From contig NZ_BMJA01000002.1 in assembly GCF_014642835.1 (NCBI RefSeq), positions 347,713 through 411,712 of the forward strand: 64,000 bases of DNA. The letters run 5' to 3'. Positions 44,587-55,464 of this stretch are shown piece after piece. The notes beneath the pieces were generated by a model, which was given only the letters and a program-made list of their open reading frames with translations, made no database searches and was not told the origin of the DNA. Origin of the DNA: Dyella nitratireducens. GTDB lineage: Bacteria; Pseudomonadota; Gammaproteobacteria; Xanthomonadales; Rhodanobacteraceae. The translations under genes were made by a program, and so were the position numbers. Every line of letters starts with the position of its first letter. Positions within the stretch are counted from its first letter, which is position 1.

Positions 44587-46515
44587 ATGCAAGGCATGAG
44601 TGATTTTCCTCGCTGGAGATACTTTCTGGTCGCCATCGTATTGGTGGTGGGCATCCTGTACGCACTGCCGAACGTTTATGCACCGCTGCAGGCTGTGCAG
44701 GTAACGCCCGCGCAAGGTACGACGCTCGATCCGACGGTGGAGCAGAAAGTCATCACTGCGCTGCAGACGGCCAAGCTTCCGTATGTCAACGAAAGCCTCA
44801 AGCACGATCCCAGCCGCGGTGACTACATCGTGGTCGGCTTCACCAACGGCGATCAGCAAAAGAACGCGGCCGATGCGTTGAAGGCAGCCTTGGGCGAGAA
44901 CTACAACGTCGGCTTCAACCTGGAATCCACCGTACCGCGCTGGCTTGGCATGATCGGTGGCCGCTCCATGCCGCTAGGCCTGGACTTGCAGGGTGGCGTG
45001 CGCTTCCTGATGGCGGTCGACCAGAACGACATCATCGATCGGCAGGAAAACCGCTATACGCAGGACATCACCGCGCTGCTCAAGGAAAGGAAGATTCCTT
45101 TCGTAGCCGTATCGCGCAATGCCACGCGCGGGCAGGGCGTGAATGTGGTGCTTAGCTCCGCGGCTGATCGCACGGCAGCCAGTGATGCCATTGCCACGGA
45201 ATACACCGACCTTGCCGTGACGGATGGCCAGAGCACCGGCGACCGTTTCGTGCTCAATGCCATCATCAAGCCGGACAAGCTGCGTGATCTGCAAGTCAAT
45301 GCAATCCGCCAGAACCTAGCTACGCTGAGCAACCGCATCAACGCGCTGGGCGTGTCCGAACCGGTGATCCAGGCGCAGGGCGAGGACCACATCTCGGTGG
45401 AACTGGCTGGTGTGCAAGATCCGGCTGAAGCAAAGAAGGTGATTGGCGCGACTGCCACCTTGCAATACGTGGCTGGGCTGGGCGAAGCGCGTTTCAACGG
45501 CAGGGATTGGGCGGGTGATCAGACGGTGGCAGACGCCGTCCGCACAGGCAACATTCCGCCTGACGCGCATCTCTATTACAACCCGGACAACACGGTGGCT
45601 TACCTGGTCAGCAAGAACATCATCGCCAGCGGTGATGAGCTGGTGGACGCTTCGTCGGGCAACGACCAGCAAAGCGGTTCGCCCAGCGTGAACGTCACGC
45701 TGAACTCGGTCGGCGCCGCCAAGATGCTCGATTTCACCCGCGACAACGTCGGCAAGCCGATGGCCGTGGTGTATGTAGAAAGCACCACCGACACCAAGAT
45801 TGTCGACGGCAAGGAAGTGCGCACGCCCAAGACCACCTACCAGGTGATCAACTACGCCACCATCCAGGGCGTCTTCAGCAACAAGTTCCAGACCACTGGT
45901 TTGGGCAGCCCCAAGGCCGCCTCGGACCTGGCGCTGATGCTGAAGGGCGGCTCGCTTGCCGCGCGCATGGATATCGTGCAGGAAGGCGTGATCGGCCCCA
46001 GCCTCGGCCAGGACAACATCGACAAGGGTCTCATGGCGGTGCTGTTGGGCCTGGCCCTGGTGCTGGTGGCCGCGGCGATCTACTACAAGCTGTTCGGCCT
46101 GGTGGCGGACGTGGCGCTGTTCTTCAACCTGGTGATCCTGATCGCGGTGATGTCGGCGATCGGCGTGACGCTCACCATGCCGGGCATCGCCGGTATCGTG
46201 CTGACGCTGGGTATGGCGATCGACGCCAACGTGCTGATCTGCGAACGCGTACGTGAGGAATTGCGCAATGGTTCCACGCCGCTGGCAGCGATCCGCGCAG
46301 GTTATGAAAAAGCCTGGGCGACCATTCTCGACGCCAACGTCACCCACCTTATCGCCGCGCTGGCACTGACCACGATGGGCTCCGGCCCGATCAAGGGCTT
46401 CGGCGTCACGCTGCTGATCGGTATCCTGACTTCGATGTTCACCTCGGTCACGGTCACCCACGCGATCACTGCGCTGATCCATCACGGGCGCAAGCTCAAG
46501 ACGTTGTCGGTGTAA
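44587..46515 (+). CDS. secD: Preprotein translocase subunit SecD
   Basis: SecD, with SecF, uses the proton gradient to complete protein export across the inner membrane. The 642-residue protein has helix 1 (about 12-30), a large periplasmic part with P1 head and base (about 35-455), and five C-terminal helices (about 470-630). Conserved sequences include GLDLQGGVRFLMAVD and the RND-type GMAIDANVLICERVREE, whose aspartate is in the proton path. ATG 44596 nine bases downstream is an alternative start. It is followed by secF after 12 bases. Confidence 0.97.
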   Translation: MQGMSDFPRWRYFLVAIVLVVGILYALPNVYAPLQAVQVTPAQGTTLDPTVEQKVITALQTAKLPYVNESLKHDPSRGDYIVVGFTNGDQQKNAADALKAALGENYNVGFNLESTVPRWLGMIGGRSMPLGLDLQGGVRFLMAVDQNDIIDRQENRYTQDITALLKERKIPFVAVSRNATRGQGVNVVLSSAADRTAASDAIATEYTDLAVTDGQSTGDRFVLNAIIKPDKLRDLQVNAIRQNLATLSNRINALGVSEPVIQAQGEDHISVELAGVQDPAEAKKVIGATATLQYVAGLGEARFNGRDWAGDQTVADAVRTGNIPPDAHLYYNPDNTVAYLVSKNIIASGDELVDASSGNDQQSGSPSVNVTLNSVGAAKMLDFTRDNVGKPMAVVYVESTTDTKIVDGKEVRTPKTTYQVINYATIQGVFSNKFQTTGLGSPKAASDLALMLKGGSLAARMDIVQEGVIGPSLGQDNIDKGLMAVLLGLALVLVAAAIYYKLFGLVADVALFFNLVILIAVMSAIGVTLTMPGIAGIVLTLGMAIDANVLICERVREELRNGSTPLAAIRAGYEKAWATILDANVTHLIAALALTTMGSGPIKGFGVTLLIGILTSMFTSVTVTHAITALIHHGRKLKTLSV

Positions 46516-46527
46516 TCGGAGACGCCC

Positions 46528-47493
46528 ATGGAAATTTTCAATCACAACGCCAACGTCCACTTCCTGGGGCTGCGCAAGATCAGCATCGGCATTGCGATCC
46601 TGCTGATGATCGTCTCGATCGCCTTGCTCGCCACCCGTAGCCTCAACTACGGCCTGGATTTCACCGGTGGCGTCAGCATGGAAGTCACCTACGACAATCC
46701 GGTCTCGATCGAAGATGTTCGCAGTGCCCTGGACAAGGGCGGCATCGAGAACGCCGTCGTGCAGAGCGTAGGCGGTACCCGCCATGTGTCGATCCGCTTC
46801 CAGCCCAAGGACGACAAACACTACGCGCTGCAGGAGGGCAAGTCGCCCAACCTCGACCTGATCGCCAACGACGTGGCCAAGGCGGTGCAGGCGGCACGTT
46901 CGGATGCCAAGATCGCCGGCAAGGACTACGTCGGTCCGCAGGTGGGTGAACAACTGCGCAGCGATGGCGTTACCGCAGCGATCTTCGTGATCATCGGCAT
47001 TGGTATCTATCTGTGGATCCGCTTCGAGCGTCGTTTCGCCATCGCCGCGCTGGCTACCGAAGTGCATGATGTGCTGGTGACGCTGGGTGTGATCTCGCTG
47101 GTGCAGCGCGAATTCGACATGACGGTGCTGGCTTCCGTGCTCGCCGTGATCGGTTACTCCATCAACGACAAGGTGGTGGTGTTCGACCGTATCCGTGAAC
47201 TGTTCCGTTCCTCGCGCAAGGCGGATCCGGAAGAAGTTCTCAACCGCTCGATCAACAGCACGCTGTCGCGAACCATCATCACCTCGCTGTTCACCAGTAT
47301 CGCGATGGGTGCGCTGTACTTCTTCGGCGGCCCGTCCGTGCATGGTTTTGCGATCACCATGTTGATCGGCATCCTGGTTGGTACCTTGTCGTCGATCTTT
47401 GTCGCTAGCCCGATCTTGCTGTGGCTGGGCGTATCGAAGAAGGACCTGATGCCCGTGAGCAAGGAAAATCCGGAACTGGCGCGTCGTCCGTAA
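46528..47493 (+). CDS. secF: Preprotein translocase subunit SecF
   Basis: The 321-residue partner of SecD has an N-terminal helix (about 18-40), a periplasmic domain and five helices. Motifs include YGLDFTGGVSMEV and the RND-like VIGYSINDKVVVFDRIRE, plus LNRSINSTLSRTIITS. Length and topology are normal. It ends 24 bases before a strong terminator, which closes the queA-tgt-yajC-secDF cluster. Confidence 0.97.
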   Translation: MEIFNHNANVHFLGLRKISIGIAILLMIVSIALLATRSLNYGLDFTGGVSMEVTYDNPVSIEDVRSALDKGGIENAVVQSVGGTRHVSIRFQPKDDKHYALQEGKSPNLDLIANDVAKAVQAARSDAKIAGKDYVGPQVGEQLRSDGVTAAIFVIIGIGIYLWIRFERRFAIAALATEVHDVLVTLGVISLVQREFDMTVLASVLAVIGYSINDKVVVFDRIRELFRSSRKADPEEVLNRSINSTLSRTIITSLFTSIAMGALYFFGGPSVHGFAITMLIGILVGTLSSIFVASPILLWLGVSKKDLMPVSKENPELARRP

Positions 47494-47516
47494 TTCATGG
47501 CGTCACGTGCATACGA

Positions 47517-47549
47517 AAAAGCGGCCCGGTCATCCGGGCCGTTTTTTTA
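47517..47549 (+). terminator. Rho-independent terminator after secF
   Basis: CGGCCCGG pairs with CCGGGCCG around TCAT and is followed by TTTTTTTAT. It separates the Sec operon from motAB. Confidence 0.92.
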
Positions 47550-47638
47550 TAGCTTGTTGCCGTGCAAGTGACGCAATCGGCGTGCACATGACAAAAATTT
47601 GCACTTGATCTGCATCACATTACACAAACGTTTCGACC

Positions 47639-47665
47639 TAAATTTTGCACTTCGCCGGTCGATAA
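47639..47665 (+). promoter_or_regulatory. Sigma-28 (FliA) promoter of motAB
   Basis: TAAATTTT at 47639-47646, an 11-base spacer and GTCGATAA at 47658-47665 closely match the flagellar sigma-28 consensus TAAAGTTT-N11-GCCGATAA. Transcription would start near 47673, 30 bases before the motA ATG. It places motAB in the late flagellar class. Confidence 0.85.
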
Positions 47666-47703
47666 GCACTGGGTAGGACGCTAACGTCCCGAACGGAGTC
47701 CCC

Positions 47704-48576
47704 ATGCTTGTCCTGATTGGTTCCCTGGTGGTGCTTTCCTGCGTACTGGGTGGTTACCTGATGTCGCATGGCCATATTCTCGCGCTGTGGCAGCCGAGCG
47801 AGCTGATGATCATCGGCGGTGGCGCCATCGGCGCATTTCTGTCGGCCAACCCACTGAAGATCGTGAAGGGTGTGCTGCATAACGTCGTCGCGCTGTTCAA
47901 AGGGCCGAAGTACCGCAAGCAGGATTACGTGGATCTGCTGTCGTTGCTGTACGACATCTTCAGTGTGATGCGCAAGCAAGGCTTGCTTGGCTTGGAATCG
48001 CATATCGAAGATCCGCAATCGAGCCCGATCTTCAGCGCCTATCCTCGCCTGGTGAAAGAACATCATCTGATCGAATTCACCACCGACTGCCTGCGCCTGA
48101 TGGTGGGTGGCAACATGAATCCGCATGAGTTGGAACAGTTGCTGGAGGTGGAGCTGGAAACCCATCAGCACGATGCGGAAGCACCTGCGCTGGCCGTGAC
48201 GAAAATGGCTGATGCCTTGCCGGGTTTCGGCATCGTGGCGGCGGTGCTCGGCATCGTCACTACCATGTCGCAATTGGGCGGCGATACCTCGCAGATTGGC
48301 GAACATATCGCAGGCGCGCTGGTCGGTACCTTCCTCGGGATTTTACTGTGCTATGGCTTTATCGGTCCGTTGGGCGCAGCGATGGAAAGCCGCGTGCACG
48401 AAGACGGCAAAGCGTTCGAATGCGTCAAGGTAGCCTTGCTGGCCTGTCTGCGTGGTTACAACCCGAAAGTCGCGGTCGAATTTGCGCGCAAGACGCTGTC
48501 ACCGCAGGCACGGCCGAATTTCCAGGATTTTGAAGATCACTTGAAGGATGCCGCGCGCGCCGGAGCATCGGCGTGA
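47704..48576 (+). CDS. motA: Flagellar motor stator protein MotA
   Basis: MotA and MotB form the proton-driven stator. This 290-residue MotA has four transmembrane helices: about 1-20, 32-50, 170-190 and 200-220. The cytoplasmic loop between helices 2 and 3 (about 55-165) has the FliG-contacting charged residues. The helix 3-4 region reads KMADALPGFGIVAAVLGIVTTM with the conserved proline next to the ion path, and LVGTFLGILLCYGFIGPLG. Length matches E. coli MotA (295). The stop overlaps motB, and a sigma-28 promoter lies just upstream. Confidence 0.96.
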   Translation: MLVLIGSLVVLSCVLGGYLMSHGHILALWQPSELMIIGGGAIGAFLSANPLKIVKGVLHNVVALFKGPKYRKQDYVDLLSLLYDIFSVMRKQGLLGLESHIEDPQSSPIFSAYPRLVKEHHLIEFTTDCLRLMVGGNMNPHELEQLLEVELETHQHDAEAPALAVTKMADALPGFGIVAAVLGIVTTMSQLGGDTSQIGEHIAGALVGTFLGILLCYGFIGPLGAAMESRVHEDGKAFECVKVALLACLRGYNPKVAVEFARKTLSPQARPNFQDFEDHLKDAARAGASA

Positions 48577-49520
48577 GCGAGCAGGATCGCGACATGCTGA
48601 TCGTGGTGCGCCGTTCACGGCGCAAGAAGCACGGTCACCATGGCGGCGCGTGGAAAGTGGCCTATGCCGACTTTGTCACGGCGATGATGGCGTTCTTCTT
48701 GGTGATGTGGCTGCTCGGCGTGGGCACGCGCCAACAACGCGCCGCCATCGCCGAATATTTCAAAAATCCCAGCATGACACCAGGCACGGCAACGGTGGCC
48801 CCGCCCGGCAAGCTCGGCCCCGGTGGTGCCAGCGACAGCATGATCAAGCTCGGCGGCGCCATGGACATCTCGCACGGTGCCGGCAAGGACCGCCGCGCCG
48901 CCACGCCGATGACTCCAGCGGATGTGGAGAAGCTGGCACGTGAGCGCGAAAAGGAGCGCCTGGAAAACTTGATGCAGCAGATGCACGCCGCCATCGAGAA
49001 AAGCCAGGCATTGGAGCCGTTCAAGGATCAACTGCTGCTCGACATCACACCGGAAGGCTTGCGCATCCAGATCGTGGATAAGCAGAATCGCCCGATGTTC
49101 GCGACCGGCAGCGCGATGCTGGAGCCTTATACCGTGGCGATCCTGCATGAGCTGGCAGGCTTTATCGATCAGGCACCCAACAAAGTCAGCATTTCGGGCC
49201 ATACCGATGATGCGCAGTACAGCAACGGCAGCCAGTACGGCAACTGGGAGCTTTCCGCCGACCGCGCCAACGCCGCGCGGCGCGCACTGCTGGATGGCGG
49301 GCTTGAAGCCGGAAAGATCGCGCGCGTGGTGGGGTTGGCGGACTCGGTGTCGTTCGACAAACTCAATCCGAGCGATCCGATCAATCGCCGCATCAGCATC
49401 ATCATGATGACCAAGCAGGCGCAGGATGCGGCGTTGTCGCAGGAAGAAGCAGAAGCGACGCCGCCTCCCACGATACCCGCGCCGGTGACGATCAAACCGC
49501 TTGCCTCGGGTGCTCCGTAG
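48573..49520 (+). CDS. motB: Flagellar motor stator protein MotB
   Basis: MotB anchors the stator to peptidoglycan. The 315-residue protein has one transmembrane helix (about 34-52) with the essential proton-carrying aspartate D33 in WKVAYADFVTAMMAF, a plug/linker region and a C-terminal OmpA-type peptidoglycan-binding domain (about 175-285, NKVSISGHTDDAQY and ELSADRANAARRALLDGG). It starts with a GTG that overlaps the motA stop (GTGA). The proline-rich tail is non-conserved, and its TAG stop (49518-49520) is that of the palindromic repeat. Confidence 0.96.
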   Translation: MSEQDRDMLIVVRRSRRKKHGHHGGAWKVAYADFVTAMMAFFLVMWLLGVGTRQQRAAIAEYFKNPSMTPGTATVAPPGKLGPGGASDSMIKLGGAMDISHGAGKDRRAATPMTPADVEKLAREREKERLENLMQQMHAAIEKSQALEPFKDQLLLDITPEGLRIQIVDKQNRPMFATGSAMLEPYTVAILHELAGFIDQAPNKVSISGHTDDAQYSNGSQYGNWELSADRANAARRALLDGGLEAGKIARVVGLADSVSFDKLNPSDPINRRISIIMMTKQAQDAALSQEEAEATPPPTIPAPVTIKPLASGAP

Positions 49521-49588
49521 GTTGGGGTGCAAACCCCAACATCGCTATGCATATGGGGCGACAGGTTGGGGTTTGCACCCCAACCTAC
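49517..49588. repeat. GTAGGTTGGGG palindromic repeat, copy f, carrying both convergent stop codons
   Basis: The left arm starts at 49517 and the right arm ends CAACCTAC at 49588, around a short spacer. The plus-strand TAG (49518-49520) stops motB. The minus-strand TAG (49587-49585) stops murU. This repeats the situation at 14226. Confidence 0.92.
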
Positions 49589-50277
49589 GTATTAAGCGCC
49601 GCCAACCTTTCAGGCGAACCTACATCCGTCCACTCGCCATGGTGATGGCTGCCACTTACCTCATCCCGCTGCATCGCCGCTCGCAATAGCGGTGCAAGCT
49701 TGAAGCGTGGATGCCTGTCGTCCATGGAGTCGTGCTGATTGATAACGGCGTACCAATCGCTCAAAAGCTCACGCCGATACACACCAATGCCGCTATAGGT
49801 CAGCCGCCTCTCGCCTTCATCGTGCAGCTTGCCATGCTCATCCAGCGCAAAGTCACCCTGCGGATGATGCGGCGGGTTGTCCACCATCAGCAGATGCGCA
49901 AGGCCGTTCGGTTCCGCTGGCAGCGCACTAAAATCCGCATCCGTCCATACATCGCCGTTGATCACGATAAACGGTTCCGGTCCCAATAATGGCAGTGCAT
50001 TAAGCATGCCGCCGCCGGTTTCAAGCGGTGTAGGGCCTTCATACGCATAGCGAATGCGCAAGCCCCACGCTGAGCCATCGCCCAGTGCTTCCGGAAACTG
50101 CTCAGCCAGATGCGAGGTGTTGATCACCACGTAACGCACGTCGATCGCCGCGAGCTTTTCCAGATGCCAGGCGATCAGCGGTTTACCGCGCGCGAGCAGC
50201 AAGGGCTTGGGTGTGTGGTTGGTCAATGGACGCATGCGTTCGCCCAATCCTGCTGCGAAAATCAATGCATGCCTCAT
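49585..50277 (-). CDS. murU: N-acetylmuramate 1-phosphate uridylyltransferase
   Basis: A 230-residue sugar-nucleotidyltransferase with the G-G-motif AAGLGERMRPLTNHTPKPLL and INGDVWTD. Together with AmgK it forms the salvage route known from Pseudomonas putida: MurNAc is phosphorylated at C1, then converted to UDP-MurNAc, bypassing the fosfomycin-sensitive MurA step. The pairing with an AmgK-like gene supports this role over other nucleotidyltransferases. The ATG at 50277 overlaps the stop of amgK (ATGA). An upstream reading to 50433 lies inside amgK. Its stop is supplied by the palindromic repeat. Confidence 0.88.
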   Translation of the reverse strand: MRHALIFAAGLGERMRPLTNHTPKPLLLARGKPLIAWHLEKLAAIDVRYVVINTSHLAEQFPEALGDGSAWGLRIRYAYEGPTPLETGGGMLNALPLLGPEPFIVINGDVWTDADFSALPAEPNGLAHLLMVDNPPHHPQGDFALDEHGKLHDEGERRLTYSGIGVYRRELLSDWYAVINQHDSMDDRHPRFKLAPLLRAAMQRDEVSGSHHHGEWTDVGSPERLAALNT

Positions 50278-51287
50278 GCGCGGGTCACCTGGGTAAGGTC
50301 CCGGCCTTCGGCATATCGCTCGATCAAGGCGGCGAAGTCGGCCAGCTCCGGATAGCTGCGCGCCACCGATACCACGTAGTGATAGACGCGCGGCACGTCG
50401 GCGAGATAACCCGGCTTGCCGTCGCGATACCACAAGCGATAGAACTGGCCGAGCACACGCACGTGGCGATGCAGACCGGTGAGATCGAACCAGCGCAGGA
50501 AGCGTTCGCGATCAATGTCATCGCCAATCGTGCCGGCATGACGCAAGCGCTGCCGATAAGACTCCACCCAGCGCTCCACACGCTCGCGTGGCCACACGAT
50601 ATAGGCATCGCGCAGCAACGAAGCAAGGTCGTAGGTCATCGGGCCAGCGAGTGCACCTTGGAAATCGATAATGCCCGGATTGTTCTGCTCGACCACCAGC
50701 AGATTGCGGCTGTGATAGTCGCGATGCACGAAACAGCGTGGCTGTTCCTGTGCGTTGTGAATGATCACGTTGAACGCCGCTTCCAGCACGTCCCATTCAT
50801 CGCAGGCAGGCGTGTGATCAAGATGACGGCCAAGAAACCACTCTGGCATCACTTCCAATCCGCGTACCAGCACGTCGCGATTGAAAGGCGGCAGATCGCG
50901 ATAGTCCATGCGCGTCTGCATCAGCAGCAGGGCGTCCATCGCGTCGCCGTAGAGGGCATCGGCGTTACGTTCGTTGAGCTCGCTGAGATAAAGCCGTATG
51001 CCGAGATCTTCGATCAGCAGGAAACCCTGTTCGAGATCCTGCGCTTGTACGGCCGGCACGTGCAGGCCGGCGGCGGCGAGTTGCTGGCCGATCTTCAGCC
51101 ACGGGCGCGGGTCTTCCTGCGCGGGCGGCGAATCCATCACGACCCAGCTGCGGCCGTCGTGGTGCGTGCGCCAGTAGCTGCGAAAGCTGGCGTCGGAGGA
51201 GGCGGGTTCGAGTGTTAGCGAAGGATCGCCAAGCGCTGCGCGCGTCCAGGCGAGGCGGGCAGCAGAGCGATCGGTGGTGCTTTGCAT
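50274..51287 (-). CDS. amgK: Anomeric MurNAc/GlcNAc kinase
   Basis: A 337-residue aminoglycoside-phosphotransferase-fold kinase. The catalytic loop CFVHRDYHSRNLLVV contains the HxDxxxxN pattern, and the metal aspartate is in GIIDFQGALAGPMTYDL. AmgK phosphorylates the anomeric hydroxyl of MurNAc and GlcNAc in cell-wall recycling. Translation is coupled to murU, which overlaps its last four bases. ATG 51287 is chosen; a TTG at 51312-51314 in the same frame would add nine residues. Neither has a strong ribosome site. Confidence 0.88.
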   Translation of the reverse strand: MQSTTDRSAARLAWTRAALGDPSLTLEPASSDASFRSYWRTHHDGRSWVVMDSPPAQEDPRPWLKIGQQLAAAGLHVPAVQAQDLEQGFLLIEDLGIRLYLSELNERNADALYGDAMDALLLMQTRMDYRDLPPFNRDVLVRGLEVMPEWFLGRHLDHTPACDEWDVLEAAFNVIIHNAQEQPRCFVHRDYHSRNLLVVEQNNPGIIDFQGALAGPMTYDLASLLRDAYIVWPRERVERWVESYRQRLRHAGTIGDDIDRERFLRWFDLTGLHRHVRVLGQFYRLWYRDGKPGYLADVPRVYHYVVSVARSYPELADFAALIERYAEGRDLTQVTRA

Positions 51288-51377
51288 AGGGAGATTGGTT
51301 GCGGACACGCGCAAAGCTTAGAGCCTGCATGCATCAAACGCACCGTGCGTAATGTTTGTCTCCCAGAGATCAACTCC

Positions 51378-51397
51378 CTCCCCTGTAAGCAGGGGAG
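51378..51397. repeat. CTCCCCTG/CAGGGGAG hairpin
   Basis: Eight-base arms with a TAAG loop lie between amgK and amtB. It is nearly identical to the hairpin at 24124 and could terminate amtB transcription. Confidence 0.6.
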
Positions 51398-51416
51398 GAG
51401 AAAATGAGATGCAACA

Positions 51417-52757
51417 TCAGGACAGGTTGTACGCCCGTTCCTCATGCTCCGCGATATCCAGGCCCACCTGCTCCTGCTCAGGCTCAATACGCAAACCAAG
51501 CGTCACATCCACCAGTTTCAGGATCACCCAGCTGAGCGCGCCGCTCCACACGATGGTGAAGCCCACACCCTTCGCCTGAATCCACAACTGCAACAGCGGC
51601 GAGGTCACGGCGCTATCGAAACCGCCCAGTTTGGGCGCAGCGAATACCCCGGTCAGCAGTGCGCCGATGATGCCGGCTATCGCGTGTACACCGAAGACGT
51701 CCAACGTATCGTCATAGCCCAGCTTGTGTTTGAGGCGCGTCGCGGTGAAGAAGCACACCGCACCCGCTGCGAAGCCGATGATCAGCGCTCCGGCAGGCCC
51801 TGCCGTGCCCGCTGCCGGCGTGACCGCCACCAACCCGGCTACCGCACCCGACGCGGCGCCGAGCACGCTGGCGCGCTTGTGCACGAACCACTCCACCGCC
51901 ACCCAGCCGATCACCGCGGCAGCCGTAGCGATCTGCGTCACCAGCATCGCCATGCCGGCGTTGCCATTGGCGGCTACCGCGGAACCGGCGTTGAAGCCGA
52001 ACCAGCCCAGCCAGAGCAGGGCTGTGCCGATCACCGTATAGCCCAGGTTGTGTGGCGGCATATGCGTATGCGGCCAACCCCGGCGCTTGCCGATCACCAG
52101 GCAGGCGACCAGCCCCGCGATGCCAGCATTGATGTGCACCACCGTGCCGCCCGCGAAATCCAGCACGCCCAGATCGCCCAGCAGCGAACCCGGACCGCTC
52201 CACACCATATGCGCGATCGGGAGATAGACGAACGTGAGCCACAAGCCGGAGAACCACAGCATGGCGCTGAATTTCATGCGCTCGGCATAGGCGCCGATGA
52301 TCAGCGCCGGCGTGATGATGGCGAAGGTGAGCTGGAACATCACGAACACGCTTTCCGGCACCGTCTGGTAAAGCGTGTTGGGTGTGAGCCCCGCCAGCAT
52401 CACGCGGTCGAAAGCGCCGAGGAACGAATGCCAGTTGGTGACACCCGCGTGCATGCCTTCGGTGCTGAAGGCCAGCGAATAGCCGTACGCCATCCACAGC
52501 ACCGTCACCAAGGCGGTAAGGGCCAGGCACTGCATCATCACCGATAGCAGGTTCTTGGCCCGCACCATGCCGCCGTAGAACAGCGCCACACCGGGAATCG
52601 TCATCATCAGCACGAACGCGCTGGCAACGATCATCCAGGCGGTGTCGCCCGCATTGAGCGCCGGTGCAGGCGTGGCCTGCGCAAAAGCCGGCATGGTCAA
52701 CCCGGCTGCGAGTACGGCGGCGGCAAGCCGCAAAACATGTCGATACTTACCCATCAT
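51417..52757 (-). CDS. amtB: Ammonium transporter AmtB
   Basis: The 446-residue channel conducts ammonium/ammonia into the cell as a trimer. A signal sequence (about 1-26, ending PAFAQ) is followed by eleven helices. The two pore histidines are recognisable in DFAGGTVVHINAGIAGL and DVFGVHAIAGIIGAL. The C-terminal tail (GLRIEPEQEQVGLDIAEHEERAY) is the part that GlnK blocks and that is conserved in regulated Amts. The start is taken as the first of two adjacent ATGs (52757, 52754). It lies 25 bases after glnK and is co-transcribed from the sigma-54 promoter upstream. Confidence 0.96.
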   Translation of the reverse strand: MMGKYRHVLRLAAAVLAAGLTMPAFAQATPAPALNAGDTAWMIVASAFVLMMTIPGVALFYGGMVRAKNLLSVMMQCLALTALVTVLWMAYGYSLAFSTEGMHAGVTNWHSFLGAFDRVMLAGLTPNTLYQTVPESVFVMFQLTFAIITPALIIGAYAERMKFSAMLWFSGLWLTFVYLPIAHMVWSGPGSLLGDLGVLDFAGGTVVHINAGIAGLVACLVIGKRRGWPHTHMPPHNLGYTVIGTALLWLGWFGFNAGSAVAANGNAGMAMLVTQIATAAAVIGWVAVEWFVHKRASVLGAASGAVAGLVAVTPAAGTAGPAGALIIGFAAGAVCFFTATRLKHKLGYDDTLDVFGVHAIAGIIGALLTGVFAAPKLGGFDSAVTSPLLQLWIQAKGVGFTIVWSGALSWVILKLVDVTLGLRIEPEQEQVGLDIAEHEERAYNLS

Positions 52758-52782
52758 CCCCCGTTCCCCGTTTTCCCGCATG

Positions 52783-53184
<402 letters not shown>

Positions 53185-53267
53185 TCAGCGGATCGCTTAG
53201 TGGCGCCAGTTCCTGGCATGTTGATGGAGCGCGGGCGAGCCATATGCGAACAATCTGGTGCATTCAT

Positions 53268-53284
53268 TGCTCCATCATGGTGCA
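53268..53284 (-). promoter_or_regulatory. NtrC-like activator site upstream of glnK
   Basis: The minus strand reads TGCACCATGATGGAGCA, a dyad that matches TGCACY-N5-GGTGCA with one change. It lies about 125 bases upstream of the predicted start, the usual enhancer distance. A second TGGTGCA half-site is at 53256-53262. Confidence 0.65.
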
Positions 53285-53311
53285 AGCCGTATACGGCCGC
53301 TTGCCGGCTAT

Positions 53312-53340
53312 TTGACCGTTTCGTGTCGAATCAGTACCAT
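53312..53340 (+). promoter_or_regulatory. Probable sigma-70 promoter of the suf operon
   Basis: TTGACC (53312-53317), a 17-base spacer and TACCAT (53335-53340) give a plausible promoter 35 bases before the Rrf2 regulator. No clear IscR-type dyad could be defined, though autoregulation is expected. Confidence 0.5.
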
Positions 53341-53374
53341 TTCAGTCCGAATTAAGCGGTGTCCTCCTTTCCCT

Positions 53375-53829
53375 ATGTTTCGTGTCAGCCGACTGACGGA
53401 CTACGCCACCGTGGTGATGACTTGCATCGCCGCGCACCCGGGCGATGTCGTCAGCACGGCCCAGATCGCCGAAGAGGCGCATCTGGAACTGCCGACGGTC
53501 AGCAAACTGCTGAAGTCGCTGGGGCATGCCGGGCTGGTGGACTCCTTCCGCGGCGTCAACGGCGGCTACCGCCTGGCGCGGCCGGCGCAGGAGATCAGCC
53601 TGGCTGACATCGTCGAGGCGATCGAAGGCCCGCTCGGCATGACCGAATGCACCCTCAGCGAAGGCCAGTGCGAGCGCGAAGCCCAATGCGGCGTGCGCGG
53701 CAGCTGGCAACGTATCAACCACGTACTCGACAACGCCCTGCGCGCGATGAGCCTGGCCGACATGCTGCACCCCGCGCCGCCGGCCGTTGCCACCGTGGCG
53801 CTTACCGAATTGAAAGGCAGGACAGCATC

Positions 53830-53833
<4 letters not shown>
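53375..53833 (+). CDS. Rrf2-family Fe-S assembly regulator (SUF operon type)
   Basis: This 152-residue IscR relative has a winged helix ([48 protein letters not shown]) and the Fe-S binding cysteines in [17 protein letters not shown], spaced C-x6-C-x5-C as in IscR. It belongs to the group found at the head of suf operons in Xanthomonadales and relatives. With a bound [2Fe-2S] cluster it would repress the operon and relieve repression when clusters are scarce. ATG 53375 starts the conserved part; the frame is open upstream to 53258 without conservation. Its TGA overlaps the sufB ATG. Confidence 0.92.
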
Positions 53834-55296
<1,463 letters not shown>

Positions 55297-55417
55297 CCCT
55301 TCTTCTGCCTCTCCTCTGGAGTGGGGGCGAATCTCGCGACAACGCTGCTTCTTGGCAATGAATTAAAAGACAAACCATTCGTTATGACTACATGCGTTAC
55401 AGCAAGCGCAGCCCCTC

Positions 55418-55450
55418 ACCCCAACCCTCTCCCCGGCGGGGAGAGGGGGG
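55418..55450. repeat. CCCTCTCCCC/GGGGAGAGGG hairpin repeat
   Basis: CCCTCTCCCC and GGGGAGAGGG flank GGC in the gap after sufB, forming a perfect 10-bp hairpin. It belongs to the same dispersed type as those at 2639, 18042, 24124 and 51378, and lies just upstream of the two genes that interrupt the suf operon. Confidence 0.65.
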
Positions 55451-55464
55451 CTGCATCGTGGCGC

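Noticed and set aside
45316-47343. Open frame of 675 codons on the minus strand across secD and secF
   Set aside because: It is fully antisense to two well-identified genes and is rich in H, R, D and Q, the pattern of a high-GC shadow frame. No domain is recognisable.
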